From Bradyrhizobium roseum (GTDB taxonomy: Bacteria; Pseudomonadota; Alphaproteobacteria; Rhizobiales; Xanthobacteraceae): a stretch of 64,000 bases of DNA. The DNA is taken from assembly GCF_030413175.1 (NCBI RefSeq), contig NZ_CP129212.1, positions 1,736,001 through 1,800,000 of the forward strand, written 5' to 3'. Under the pieces are notes generated by a model. It was given only the letters and a program-made list of their open reading frames with translations. It did not search any database and had not been told where the DNA came from. A program made the position numbers and the translations under genes. Below, piece after piece: positions 46,832 to 54,648 of this stretch (positions are counted from its first letter, which is position 1; every line of letters starts with the position of its first letter).

Positions 46832-46874
46832 TTCAGTTTCAGGCCTCCTTCGGCCTCAAAAAGCGGAGTGCACC

Positions 46875-47360
46875 ATGCAAGGCGACCCAAAAGTCATCGA
46901 TTATCTCAACAAGGGCCTGCGCAGCGAGCTCACCGCGATCAACCAGTACTGGCTTCACTATCGGCTCCTCAACAACTGGGGCCTGCTGGAAATGGCCAAG
47001 GTCTGGCGCAAGGAATCCATCGAGGAGATGGAGCACGCCGACAAGTTCACCGACCGGATCCTGTTCCTCGACGGCTTCCCCAACATGCAGGTGCTCGATC
47101 CCCTGCGCATCGGCCAGAACGTCAAGGAAATCATCGAATGCGATCTCGCCGCCGAGATCGGCGCGCGCACGCTCTACCAGGAAGCCGCCACCTACTGCCA
47201 CAGCGTCAAGGACTACGTCTCGCGCGACCTGTTCGAGAGGCTGATGAAGGACGAGGAACACCACATCGATTTCCTCGAGACCCAGCTCGATCTGATCAAG
47301 CGCATCGGGCTCGAACTCTATACGCAGAAGCACGTCGGCGGACTTGAGAGCGGGGACTGA
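46875..47360 (+). CDS. bfr: Bacterioferritin
   Basis: A 161-residue ferritin-like protein forming a 24-subunit iron store. The ferroxidase ligands are at the standard positions E18, E51, H54, E94, E127 and H130, and the heme ligand M52 is present. It lies behind a perfect Irr box and near bfd, so storage, release and iron control are grouped. Confidence 0.96.
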   Translation: MQGDPKVIDYLNKGLRSELTAINQYWLHYRLLNNWGLLEMAKVWRKESIEEMEHADKFTDRILFLDGFPNMQVLDPLRIGQNVKEIIECDLAAEIGARTLYQEAATYCHSVKDYVSRDLFERLMKDEEHHIDFLETQLDLIKRIGLELYTQKHVGGLESGD

Positions 47361-47367
47361 GCTTATC

Positions 47368-47549
47368 CTTCACCCGCCCCTCGAGAGGGGTCCGAGACGA
47401 GCAAAGCTCGCTCGTTGGTTGACGGCGTGCAACGCGCGGCGGGCGCGGTGATCCTTCTGCGGGGGTACTGCTAGAGGTGGGGCGACCGTCACCCCACCCC
47501 GTCACGCCTCTTGCGACGCGTGCCGACCCGCCCTCTCAAGGAGCGGGTG
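47368..47549. repeat. Composite palindromic repeat, copy 2
   Basis: CACCCGCCCCTCGAGAGGGG at the left and GACCCGCCCTCTCAAGGAGC at the right flank internal hairpins such as GAGCAAAGCTC. GTCACCCCACCCCGTC near 47489 is shared with the repeat at 45010-45175. Confidence 0.7.
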
Positions 47550-47958
47550 ATCGCCGCCACGGCCAGTCGATCACGCCGGAACTGTACAGCGCCCACCAGA
47601 TCAGGACCGGCTGAAACGCCAGCCGCGGTCCGTGATAGAGGCAGCTGCTGGCGATGTAGGGCAGGTCGATGCCGTCGATCGCATGCTTGAAATTCGCCGG
47701 CCAGACGCAGATCGCGTAGACGGCGAGCGCGATGCCCGCCCAGCGGCGCAGCGGTCGCGTCACTAACGCCGCGGCGCCGAGAATTTCGCAGACGCCGGTG
47801 ATGAATATCACCTGCGACGGAAACGGCACCCAGGACGGCGTGATCGCCAGCAGCTTTTCCGGCACCCAGAGATGCGCCACGCCCGCCGCCGCATAGAACA
47901 CCGCGAGGACCCAGCGCATCGCGGCGCGGCCCTTGTCGTTTTCCGGTTCTGACATCAT
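47536..47958 (-). CDS. DoxX-like membrane protein
   Basis: A 140-residue inner-membrane protein with four hydrophobic helices: WVLAVFYAAAGVAHLWVP, PSQVIFITGVCEILGAAAL, GIALAVYAICVWPANFKHA and PVLIWWALYSSGV. The helix pattern, the Glu in the second helix and the NFKHA loop match DoxX/DoxD-like proteins. No function can be assigned. Its 3' end lies inside the composite repeat. Confidence 0.78.
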   Translation of the reverse strand: MMSEPENDKGRAAMRWVLAVFYAAAGVAHLWVPEKLLAITPSWVPFPSQVIFITGVCEILGAAALVTRPLRRWAGIALAVYAICVWPANFKHAIDGIDLPYIASSCLYHGPRLAFQPVLIWWALYSSGVIDWPWRRSPAP

Positions 47959-48011
47959 CGCCGCGCCATAGCACGCGCCGCGTCATGGTGCGACGCATAT
48001 CTGCTGGCGCT

Positions 48012-48365
48012 CTACACCGCGTCCGCCGGCACGAAGCAGCTGATGATGATGCTGCCGCGGTGGTGCACGTACCACACCACGGCCTCGCCGATCGGGTTGC
48101 CCTGGTCGCGGATCACCGCGCGTTCGGGCACCTGCATCCACTGGCCCTCGATCGGTACCCAATAGGCTCCGGCGCGCACGTCGTAGCTGGTACGATGCCC
48201 ATCTGACTCATCACAGCACGGCACGCCGTTCGGCGCGATCACGCTCTTGAACCAGGCACGGATATCGGGCGGTACATGGCCGAACTGGCCCCTGTCGATG
48301 GCGAGAGCCGTGCTGCCCAGCGTCGACAGGCAGGCGAGCAGGGCGAATGACGCAAGCCGTCGCAT
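48012..48365 (-). CDS. Secreted hypothetical protein
   Basis: A 117-residue exported protein. Signal peptide MRRLASFALLACLSTLGSTALA, then a conserved-looking block VPPDIRAWFKSVIAPNGVPCC, the Cys pair followed by DESDGHRTSYDVR, and a C-terminal block VVWYVHHRGSIIISCFVPA. A short form of the family with CCDESDGH is common in Bradyrhizobium; no function is known. The frame extends to 48404, but the signal peptide starts at 48365. Confidence 0.78.
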   Translation of the reverse strand: MRRLASFALLACLSTLGSTALAIDRGQFGHVPPDIRAWFKSVIAPNGVPCCDESDGHRTSYDVRAGAYWVPIEGQWMQVPERAVIRDQGNPIGEAVVWYVHHRGSIIISCFVPADAV

Positions 48366-48554
48366 CCGGTCCTCCGCTTGTTGTTGCGCGCGCGTGGGCT
48401 TCACCCACGATTCGCATGATCAGCCAATTCAAGCGGAGGCCGCGCGTCGACGCACGCTCAAATAATGAGCGATCTGCGTGGCGCCGATTTGATGCGGTGC
48501 GAAATCGCGCCTTCCTGCGCGCGCATAGTGGACATCGCGCGATCTTTTGCCCGC

Positions 48555-49250
48555 TTACATCGCCCGCTGCGGCGCGCTCTGCAGCAATTCTTCGAGCTGC
48601 TTCTTGTAGAACTTCGTATTGCCGGTCGTGAGATGGCCGCGCGTCTCGCTGGAGGCGGGGATCAGGAACAGTCTGCCGTTCTTGACGCGTTTCAGCGCGG
48701 CGTCGGTGACGCCGGTTTCCGGCGGATTGCGCTCGTCGTCGGCAGCATTGATCAGCAGCAGCGTGGCCTCGATCTTGGCATTGATGGCGTATTTCATCAT
48801 GCGCGGCTGCGTGACGTAGTTGCCCCTGTTGTAGTCGGGATCGTTTTTGATGGTCTCCAGCATCATCCGCCGCAGCATCCAGTTGCGCGCCGCCATCGCG
48901 GTCGGCTGCGAGGCCATCGGCACCAGCGCGTCCATGAAACCGGGATATTTGCCGCCCCAGATCCAGGTGTGCATGCCGCCCATCGAATTGCCGATCACGA
49001 GCCGCAGGTGCCTGATGCCGAGCCCTTCCTTGAGCAGGCGATACTGCGCGTCGACCATGTCCTCGTAATTGTATTTCGGAAACGCGGTCTTCATGCCGTC
49101 GGAGGGTTTTGACGATTTGCCGTGGCCGATACTATCCGGAACGATGATGTAATATTTCGTGGCATCCAGCGGCTGGCCGGGGCCGAACAATTCGCCGCCG
49201 AACGTCGCCGTCAGCATGCTCGCCGCCGAGCCGCCCGAACCGTGCAGCAC
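48555..49250 (-). pseudogene. Degraded alpha/beta hydrolase (homoserine acetyltransferase-like)
   Basis: The frame begins in the middle of the first core strand (LLVLHGSGGS) with no signal peptide or N-terminal domain, and no ATG exists further upstream before a stop. The nucleophile GNSMGGMHTW, the Asp region NAADDERNPPETG and the His region SETRGHLTTG remain. Between GNYVTQPRMMKYA and INAKIEATLLLINAADD, compared from memory with relatives, some 60 residues are missing. The dispersed repeat at 49322 lies just upstream. I infer a truncated and internally deleted relic. Confidence 0.6.
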
Positions 49251-49321
49251 CAGCAGCGACAGTCTTTGTGCTCCGCTTGCCGGGGGAACCTTATCACACC
49301 GGCTGTTTCACCGTCACGCAC

Positions 49322-49375
49322 ATAGCGTTTTCAAGCGACGTGGTCCCGGTTCGCTTCAGGAAAACGCGTCAAAAA
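49322..49375. repeat. Dispersed AT-box repeat, copy 2
   Basis: ATAGCGTTTTCAAGCGACGT is followed by GGTTCGCTTCAGGAAAACGC and GTCAAAA. It matches the copy at 40846-40906 at about three of four positions. It lies at the broken 5' end of the hydrolase relic. Confidence 0.75.
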
Positions 49376-49383
49376 CATATGCT

Positions 49384-49623
49384 CTAGCCCTCGACATCGG
49401 TTTCCGGTCGGTCATTGCCGGCGGCGGTCTCGGAGTGCCACCGGCCGTCGGCGGTTTCGTATTCGATCACCTCGGTGCGGCCCGGCACCCGCTGCTCGGC
49501 CGCCGCGTGCCTGGCGGCGGCCAGTGCTGCGGCGCGGTTCGGGAACGGTTCGGAAAATACGCCGTCGACGGTGTAGGCCCAGCCGCCGTCATGTTCGACG
49601 ATCTTGTAGGTCACATGGGTCAT
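49384..49623 (-). CDS. DUF2188 family protein
   Basis: A 79-residue cytosolic protein: YKIVEHDGGWAYTVDGVFSE, then PNRAAALAAARHAAAEQ, and a WHSETAAG tail. This is the DUF2188 pattern, a short beta-hairpin followed by a helix. No function known. A reading frame of 290 codons runs through it, but only the part from 49623 looks coding. Confidence 0.78.
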   Translation of the reverse strand: MTHVTYKIVEHDGGWAYTVDGVFSEPFPNRAAALAAARHAAAEQRVPGRTEVIEYETADGRWHSETAAGNDRPETDVEG

Positions 49624-49752
49624 CGGGAACTCGCTGCTTGCAGGTGCGGACAGGATGAACGCGCCGCGCGATCCGTGCCAGGATAGGCCATGACGTCGGA
49701 TTTTGCACGGCCCGTTCGTCCTTGATCGACGACAGATGAAGAGGAGAGAGAC

Positions 49753-50019
49753 ATGTGCCGTAACATCAAGACCCTGTTCAATTTCGAGCCGCCGGCCACG
49801 CACGCGGAAATCCACGCGTCCGCGCTGCAATTCGTGCGCAAGCTTTCCGGCTTCAATTCGCCGTCGCAGGCCAACGCCGAGGCGTTCAACCGCGCGGTGT
49901 CCGAAGTGTCCGACAGCGCGCGGCGCCTGCTGGCCGCGCTGCAGACCAACGCGCCGCCGCGCGACCGCGAGGTCGAGGCCGAGAAGGCGCGGGAGCGCTC
50001 GCGGGCGCGGTTTGGATAA
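49753..50019 (+). CDS. DUF2277 family protein
   Basis: An 88-residue cytosolic protein that opens MCRNIKTLFNFEPPAT and continues IHASALQFVRKLSGFNSPSQAN, the DUF2277 pattern. It has a basic, helical C-terminus. GAGGAGAGAG lies just before the ATG. Function unknown. Confidence 0.9.
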   Translation: MCRNIKTLFNFEPPATHAEIHASALQFVRKLSGFNSPSQANAEAFNRAVSEVSDSARRLLAALQTNAPPRDREVEAEKARERSRARFG

Positions 50020-50167
50020 GGGGATTTGCAGCCGACCTGTTGATGGTTTGCTATCGTGCGACCACCTCACAAACGCCCCAGGCTTGCTGCGCCCCTGCCT
50101 CCCTTCCGTCAAACCAGGATCGCCTCTTCCCTTCAAGGATTTGGCAGAAGCGTCGGTAGAGGTATCC

Positions 50168-50812
50168 ATGTTATATTCGCAAAGCCCGCCACTGACGGCC
50201 GACGATGCGTTCGATGGGCTTGCGCGCGATCTGGGCGTCCGGTCCGACCAGCGCATGGCGAGACGGCGCCCGAAGCCGGCTTCCGATTCTTCCTATTCCT
50301 ATCGCTTCGGAGAAGGACAGCCGGCGGTCGCCCGGCCGTCGATTGGCAGGCGCATGTTCCGCACTCTTTTCCGGTTTTCGATTGCCGTCCTCATCGGTGT
50401 CGGCGCCACGCTCGGCTGGCAATCCTACGGTGATGAAATAAGGGAGATGCTGATAGCGCAGGCCCCGGCGGTGGGCATGTTGTTGCCGGTCCCGTCGACG
50501 CGGCCGCCGATCTCCGCTGCGGCTTACGGCGATCCGGCGCGGCAGCTTGCGCCGATGGCATCCACGCTCGATGCCGTGCGGCGCAGCGTCGAACAGCTCG
50601 CCGCCAAACAGGAGCAGATCGCCCAAAACATCGTGGCGCTACGAGCTGTCGAGGAGGAGGTCAGGCAGAAGCTGTTGCCGGCGTCTTCGACCACGCCGCC
50701 GGCGCTGGCGCCGGCTCCGCCCCAGCAGGCTTCGGCACCGCAGCCCAAACCTCCGCAAGCCAAGATCGACTCCCGACTGTCGTCCCCGCCCGGATCGCAG
50801 TTCTCGCGTTGA
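50168..50812 (+). CDS. Membrane-anchored hypothetical protein
   Basis: A 214-residue protein. Cytosolic basic N-terminus of about 60 residues, one membrane helix (FRFSIAVLIGVGATLGW), then an outer coiled-coil segment (LDAVRRSVEQLAAKQEQIAQN) and a Pro/Ala-rich tail. GAGGT 5 nt before the ATG fixes the start within a longer open frame. No family recognised. The threonine leader region follows directly. Confidence 0.7.
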   Translation: MLYSQSPPLTADDAFDGLARDLGVRSDQRMARRRPKPASDSSYSYRFGEGQPAVARPSIGRRMFRTLFRFSIAVLIGVGATLGWQSYGDEIREMLIAQAPAVGMLLPVPSTRPPISAAAYGDPARQLAPMASTLDAVRRSVEQLAAKQEQIAQNIVALRAVEEEVRQKLLPASSTTPPALAPAPPQQASAPQPKPPQAKIDSRLSSPPGSQFSR

Positions 50813-50863
50813 GGGTGCAACATGCGGAGCTGGATTTGACCGCTGAGCCACCGCGGGCCGGCG

Positions 50864-50892
50864 TTGACGACCGCGCGTTTTGCCGCCATATA
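50864..50892 (+). promoter_or_regulatory. Candidate sigma-70 promoter of the thrS leader
   Basis: TTGACG (50864-50869) and CATATA (50887-50892), spaced by 17 bp, fit a -35/-10 pair. Transcription would start about 7 nt later, at or next to the leader ATG at 50899, so the leader may be translated from a leaderless mRNA. Confidence 0.55.
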
Positions 50893-50898
50893 CGCCGC

Positions 50899-50976
50899 AT
50901 GAAAAAGCTCTTCTCAGCCGCATCGACCACCACCGCGACCGCTTACGGCGGATCGCCTGCTGGTTGCGCGCGCTAG
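50899..50976 (+). CDS. Threonine-rich leader peptide of thrS
   Basis: A 25-codon frame, MKKLFSAASTTTATAYGGSP then AGCAR and TAG. Four of five consecutive codons 10-14 are Thr (ACC ACC ACC GCG ACC). It lies between a candidate promoter and an intrinsic terminator, 104 bp before a threonyl-tRNA synthetase. This is the usual form of an attenuation leader: ribosome stalling at Thr codons when charged tRNA-Thr is low would favour read-through. CGGCGG at 50946-50951 could pair with CCGCCG at 51004-51009 as the antiterminator. Confidence 0.75.
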   Translation: MKKLFSAASTTTATAYGGSPAGCAR

Positions 50977-50989
50977 AGCAAGCGTATTT

Positions 50990-51040
50990 CACCAGAAAAG
51001 GCCCCGCCGGCGACGGACGGGACCTTTTTCGTTTCTGGTG
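50990..51040 (+). terminator. Attenuator terminator of thrS
   Basis: AAAAGG (50996-51001) pairs with CCTTTT (51023-51028), then CCCG with CGGG and CCG with CGG, closed by a GCGA loop; one C-A mismatch and one bulged A interrupt the stem. CACCAGAAA (50990-50998) and TTTCTGGTG (51032-51040) add an overlapping outer stem. The terminator lies after the leader peptide and before the thrS ribosome site. Confidence 0.75.
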
Positions 51041-51080
51041 ATCCCGTCCGCGCTGTTCCCTGATCACAAGGAATATAGCC

Positions 51081-52292
51081 ATGGACGATCTCGATCACCG
51101 AAATCTCAGCGTGAAACTCAACCTCTGGCACCTGCAGGACGATGCGCCCGGCATGGTATTCTGGCATCCGCGCGGCTACGCGCTATACCGTGTGCTGGAG
51201 GACTATGTCAGGCGCAAGATGCGCGGCGCCGGCTATGCCGAGGTTCGCACGCCGCAACTGCTGCCGCGAGAGTTCTGGGTCCGCAGCGGCCACTGGGACA
51301 AGTTCGGCGAGCACATGTTCCGGGTCGACGACGGCGAGCACACGATGGCGCTGAAACCGATGTCGTGCCCGTGCCACGTGCAGATCTTCAACAAGGGGCT
51401 GCGCTCGTGGCGCGAGCTTCCGATACGTTATGCCGAGTTCGGCGCCTGCCACCGCAACGAGCCGTCTGGCTCGCTTCACGGCATCATGCGGACGCGCGCC
51501 TTCGAACAGGACGACGCGCATGTGTTCTGCCGCGAGCAGGATGTCGAGGGTGAGGTCGCACGCTTCATGGCTCTCCTGGGCGAGGTCTATCGCGACCTCG
51601 GTTTTCCCGACTATGAAGTGGCGCTGGCGACACGACCGTCGGTGCGTGCCGGCGATGATGCGACCTGGGATCGGCTGGAGGCGATGCTCGGCAATGCCGC
51701 GCGGCAATGCGGCCTTGAGGCCCGCATCAATCCCGGCGAAGGCGCGTTCTACGGACCGAAGCTGGAATTTTCGCTGCGCGACCGGCTCGCGCGATCCTGG
51801 CAGTGCGGCACGGTGCAGCTCGATGCCGTGCTGCCGCAGCGACTCGATGCGTCCTACGTCGCGCCCGACGGCGGCCGCGCACGGCCCCTGATGATCCACC
51901 ACGCCATCTTCGGATCGCTCGGCCGCATGATCGCGATCCTGCTCGAGCACCATGGCGGCGTGCTGCCGTTCTGGCTGTCGCCGGACCAGGTCGCGGTCGC
52001 GCCGATCTCGCGGGATCAGGCCGGATATGGCGCGGAAGTTCTGGCGGCGTTTGAGGGTGCCGGCATCCGCGCCGTAGCTTATGACGGCGCCGACACGATT
52101 TCGCGGCGCATCGTCGCGGCGCATGACATGGCGGTGCCGGTGATGGCGATCGTCGGCAAGCGCGAGATGCGGGAAGGCCGAGTCACCTTGCGCGAACGCG
52201 ACGGCTTGCAGGCCGACGTCCCGCTGGTCGAAGCAGTGTCCCGTTTGCAGGCGAGGGCCCGGCCGGGCGCGCCTGCGGCCGAAACCCCGTAA
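51081..52292 (+). CDS. thrS: Short threonyl-tRNA synthetase lacking TGS and editing domains
   Basis: A 403-residue class II synthetase that begins, DHRNLSVKLNLWHLQDD, at the point where the catalytic domain starts in 640-residue ThrRS. Zinc ligands C96 (SCPC), H147 (DDAH) and H273 are present, as are motif 2 (AEFGACHRNEPSGS) and the motif 3 Arg R282. The anticodon-binding domain covers about 300-390. It would charge tRNA-Thr but has no own site to remove mischarged Ser. A full-length ThrRS presumably exists elsewhere. Regulated by the leader upstream. Confidence 0.9.
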   Translation: MDDLDHRNLSVKLNLWHLQDDAPGMVFWHPRGYALYRVLEDYVRRKMRGAGYAEVRTPQLLPREFWVRSGHWDKFGEHMFRVDDGEHTMALKPMSCPCHVQIFNKGLRSWRELPIRYAEFGACHRNEPSGSLHGIMRTRAFEQDDAHVFCREQDVEGEVARFMALLGEVYRDLGFPDYEVALATRPSVRAGDDATWDRLEAMLGNAARQCGLEARINPGEGAFYGPKLEFSLRDRLARSWQCGTVQLDAVLPQRLDASYVAPDGGRARPLMIHHAIFGSLGRMIAILLEHHGGVLPFWLSPDQVAVAPISRDQAGYGAEVLAAFEGAGIRAVAYDGADTISRRIVAAHDMAVPVMAIVGKREMREGRVTLRERDGLQADVPLVEAVSRLQARARPGAPAAETP

Positions 52293-52310
52293 CCAACGGG
52301 CACGGGGTTT
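52278..52310 (+). terminator. Hairpin across the thrS stop codon
   Basis: An 11-bp perfect stem CGAAACCCCGT (52278-52288) / ACGGGGTTTCG (52300-52310) with an 11-nt loop that holds the thrS stop codon. No T-run follows. It may terminate or stabilise the transcript. Confidence 0.5.
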
Positions 52311-52332
52311 CGGGCAGGCAGGTGACCCGCCG

Positions 52333-53280
52333 TCACTTCGCGTATTTGCCCGAAAGCTGCGGCGTGATTTCCGGGTAAAGGCCCGCCGTCTTCTCCGTGG
52401 CCTCTTCGTGCATCTGCAGCCGGGTTTTGCGCGCCCAGCTCCGCTTGAGATCGTCCCGGATGCCGAACTTCAGGCGGCCGAGGCCTTCGGTTTCCAGCTC
52501 GATCGTGTCGCCGTCCATGAACGGGTTGAGACCGCGGTGGTTGGTGCCAGTGGCGACGATGTCGCCGGGCTGCAGCGTATGAATGCTCGACAGCCAGGCG
52601 ATGCACCTGGCGATCTTGTGGCCCATGTCGTTGGTGTTGAAGTCCTGCATCAGCACGCCGTTGTTCCACAGCCTGATCTGCAGCTTCTGCGGATCCTTGA
52701 TCTCGTCGGCTGTAACGAGCCAGGGGCCGATCGGCGCAAATGTGTCGCGGCTCTTCATCTGGAAGAACACGTTGCCGGATGGCGGCAGGCCGCGTGCCGA
52801 ACCATCGATGAAGTTCATGTAGCCGAACACGTAGCTCATGGCTTCGGCTTCGCTAACATGGCTGCACTTCCTGCCGATGACGACCGCGATCTCGGCTTCG
52901 CCTTCGAAGATCGTGGCTGGCACGTCCGGCAGCACCATCGTGTCGCCATGCCCGATGATCGCGCTCGGCGATTTGTGGAACGCGTTGATCGGCGCCGGCG
53001 CACTGCGCGTGCCGTCTTCCATGTAATTGACCGCCATGCAGTCGAGGGTGCGGGGGGCGGGCACCGGTGGACGGAGGCGCACGCCCGACAGCGGCACGCC
53101 GGCAGCGCTCGCGGCCGCCGCTTCGAGCTTTGGCTTATAGCTATCCCAACGTTCGATCAGGCCATTCATCAGGTCGCCCGGGCCGGTATGCGGGATGTCC
53201 TTGACGGAAGTGCTGACGTCGACGACGGCGTCGCCCTTCAGCACGCCGAGCTTGAAATCATCAAAATAGACCAATTTCAT
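52333..53280 (-). CDS. Fumarylacetoacetate hydrolase family protein
   Basis: A 315-residue metal-dependent hydrolase/decarboxylase. The FAH metal site is visible as FEGEAEIAVVIG (two Glu) and FIDGSARG (Asp), with KSRDTFAPIGPW and NTNDMGHKIARCIAW following. The family cleaves C-C bonds in aromatic catabolism or acts on acylpyruvates; the substrate is unknown. It is convergent with thrS. Confidence 0.9.
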   Translation of the reverse strand: MKLVYFDDFKLGVLKGDAVVDVSTSVKDIPHTGPGDLMNGLIERWDSYKPKLEAAAASAAGVPLSGVRLRPPVPAPRTLDCMAVNYMEDGTRSAPAPINAFHKSPSAIIGHGDTMVLPDVPATIFEGEAEIAVVIGRKCSHVSEAEAMSYVFGYMNFIDGSARGLPPSGNVFFQMKSRDTFAPIGPWLVTADEIKDPQKLQIRLWNNGVLMQDFNTNDMGHKIARCIAWLSSIHTLQPGDIVATGTNHRGLNPFMDGDTIELETEGLGRLKFGIRDDLKRSWARKTRLQMHEEATEKTAGLYPEITPQLSGKYAK

Positions 53281-53424
53281 TGTTGCTCATCCGTTATGTC
53301 GACCTTGTACGGGAGCCGGTCGATGGCCGCGGTCGGGCGTTGTGCCGACCACGTCCGGCCATGGGCTTATACAGTGTCCGAGCGGACAGGGAACGGGCTG
53401 TTCGTGCCGTGCGCGCGGTCGCGT

Positions 53425-53895
53425 CTATGTAGCGTGTTGCAACTTCCTGACCCCCAAGCGCCGGAGGAGACGGGCCGTCGGTCCACGCTTGATCACCTCG
53501 CGGAAACGTTCCCCGTAAGCATAGCGCCACCCCAACAGCCAACCCTCGAAAAATCCGATGATGGAGACGGCTAGCATGATGTGGAAGGCGAGTAGCAATG
53601 TCCCGGAAAGCGTGGCGATCGCCAATCCGCTGGTCGTGACCTGGGTGACGGTGGATGCGGGGTCCAGAATGCCTGAGAGCCATACCGCGCCCAACACCAT
53701 TGCAGCGAGCAAAGGTGCGGCGGCAGCTTGGAAAAGGAAGACAGCCGGAAAAGTCGCGGCCATCGCCAGAGCGAGCGCCAATCCTTTGCGGCGTGTGGCT
53801 GGGTGGAGTGCCATTGCTCCGGCCACCAGCCAGACCAGACACGCGAGAGGTATCCAGACCATGGCGGCCATAAAATATATGAATGTTGGAGGCAA
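53425..53895 (-). CDS. Hypothetical membrane protein
   Basis: A 156-residue inner-membrane protein with four hydrophobic segments (about 5-28, 40-58, 62-78 and 95-122) and a basic C-terminus (REVIKRGPTARLLRRLGVRK). No motif or family recognised. It lies upstream of nothing obvious in its operon direction; the cytochrome b-like gene is about 110 bp before it on the same strand. Confidence 0.65.
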   Translation of the reverse strand: MPPTFIYFMAAMVWIPLACLVWLVAGAMALHPATRRKGLALALAMAATFPAVFLFQAAAAPLLAAMVLGAVWLSGILDPASTVTQVTTSGLAIATLSGTLLLAFHIMLAVSIIGFFEGWLLGWRYAYGERFREVIKRGPTARLLRRLGVRKLQHAT

Positions 53896-54004
53896 GGTCT
53901 CAACTCTCGGGGGCTTCCAGGGCGAGCATACATTACTCCGAGGGTGCGAAGAATAGCCTGAGAATGCTTGCTTGTGACCAGCGGATTGCGATCGGCGCGG
54001 TTTG

Positions 54005-54643
54005 CTACCGTGGTGCGATGCTTTCGCCGCGCGGCGGAGTCCGCTTTCGCCAGATCGGCAGGCTGGCCATCACCCTGATGGTTGCCGCGAGCACCAGCGC
54101 GCAAAGCACGGCCTTTGAGACAAACTCCATCGTCCCTTCGATCAGCATGCCGTGGGCCACCGTTCCGCAGACGATGACGATCGCAAGCAGCATGTGCGCG
54201 AGACGCCAGGTTCGCGGCCGCAGTCGCCGACGGAATGTCGCCAGCAGCGCAACCGCGAAGATCGCCCACATGGCGATCACGCCAAAGGGGGAGAACGGCG
54301 TCGGCGACGTGAACAGAAGCGCGTCGGCCATGTCAGGCGGGCTGGTGATCCAGAGGCCGCCGACGTGGACCACGACCGCCACGACCAGCGCGCCGCCGAC
54401 CCACAGATGCACGCGCCGCCCGCTGCGGCCGGACAGTCCCGGCAAATATCCGCCGATCAGAAGTGGCTGAACGAGCATGACGCCGAGCCCGACAATCCCG
54501 GCGAAGCCGGCCAGGATGTAGACGGCGCTGCGCCATTCGAGCAGGGGGCTCATCGCAGCTGCGGCAAGCGGCGCGCCAATGGCCGCCGCAAGGGCGACCC
54601 AGATCAGGATCGCCCGTGCCATTCCCCGTTCCTTCATTCGCAA
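54005..54643 (-). CDS. Ferric reductase-like / cytochrome b-type membrane protein
   Basis: A 212-residue inner-membrane protein with about six helices. Four His residues lie in two pairs, GRRVHLWVG and VVVHVGG, and WRLAHMLLA and VAHGML, as for heme ligands in ferric reductase-like transmembrane domains. It would carry electrons across the membrane. It follows the Tat-exported dioxygenase-like gene by about 5 bp and is probably cotranscribed. An internal ATG at 54622 is an alternative start. Confidence 0.75.
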   Translation of the reverse strand: MRMKERGMARAILIWVALAAAIGAPLAAAAMSPLLEWRSAVYILAGFAGIVGLGVMLVQPLLIGGYLPGLSGRSGRRVHLWVGGALVVAVVVHVGGLWITSPPDMADALLFTSPTPFSPFGVIAMWAIFAVALLATFRRRLRPRTWRLAHMLLAIVIVCGTVAHGMLIEGTMEFVSKAVLCALVLAATIRVMASLPIWRKRTPPRGESIAPR

Positions 54644-54648
54644 CCCGA

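Noticed and set aside
49703..50167. Long upstream extension of the gene at 50168
   Set aside because: The extension overlaps the DUF2277 gene in another frame. GAGGT before the ATG at 50168 supports the short form.
49624..50256. N-terminal extension of the DUF2188 gene
   Set aside because: The extension is antisense to DUF2277 and part of the next gene, and only the last 79 residues match a family.
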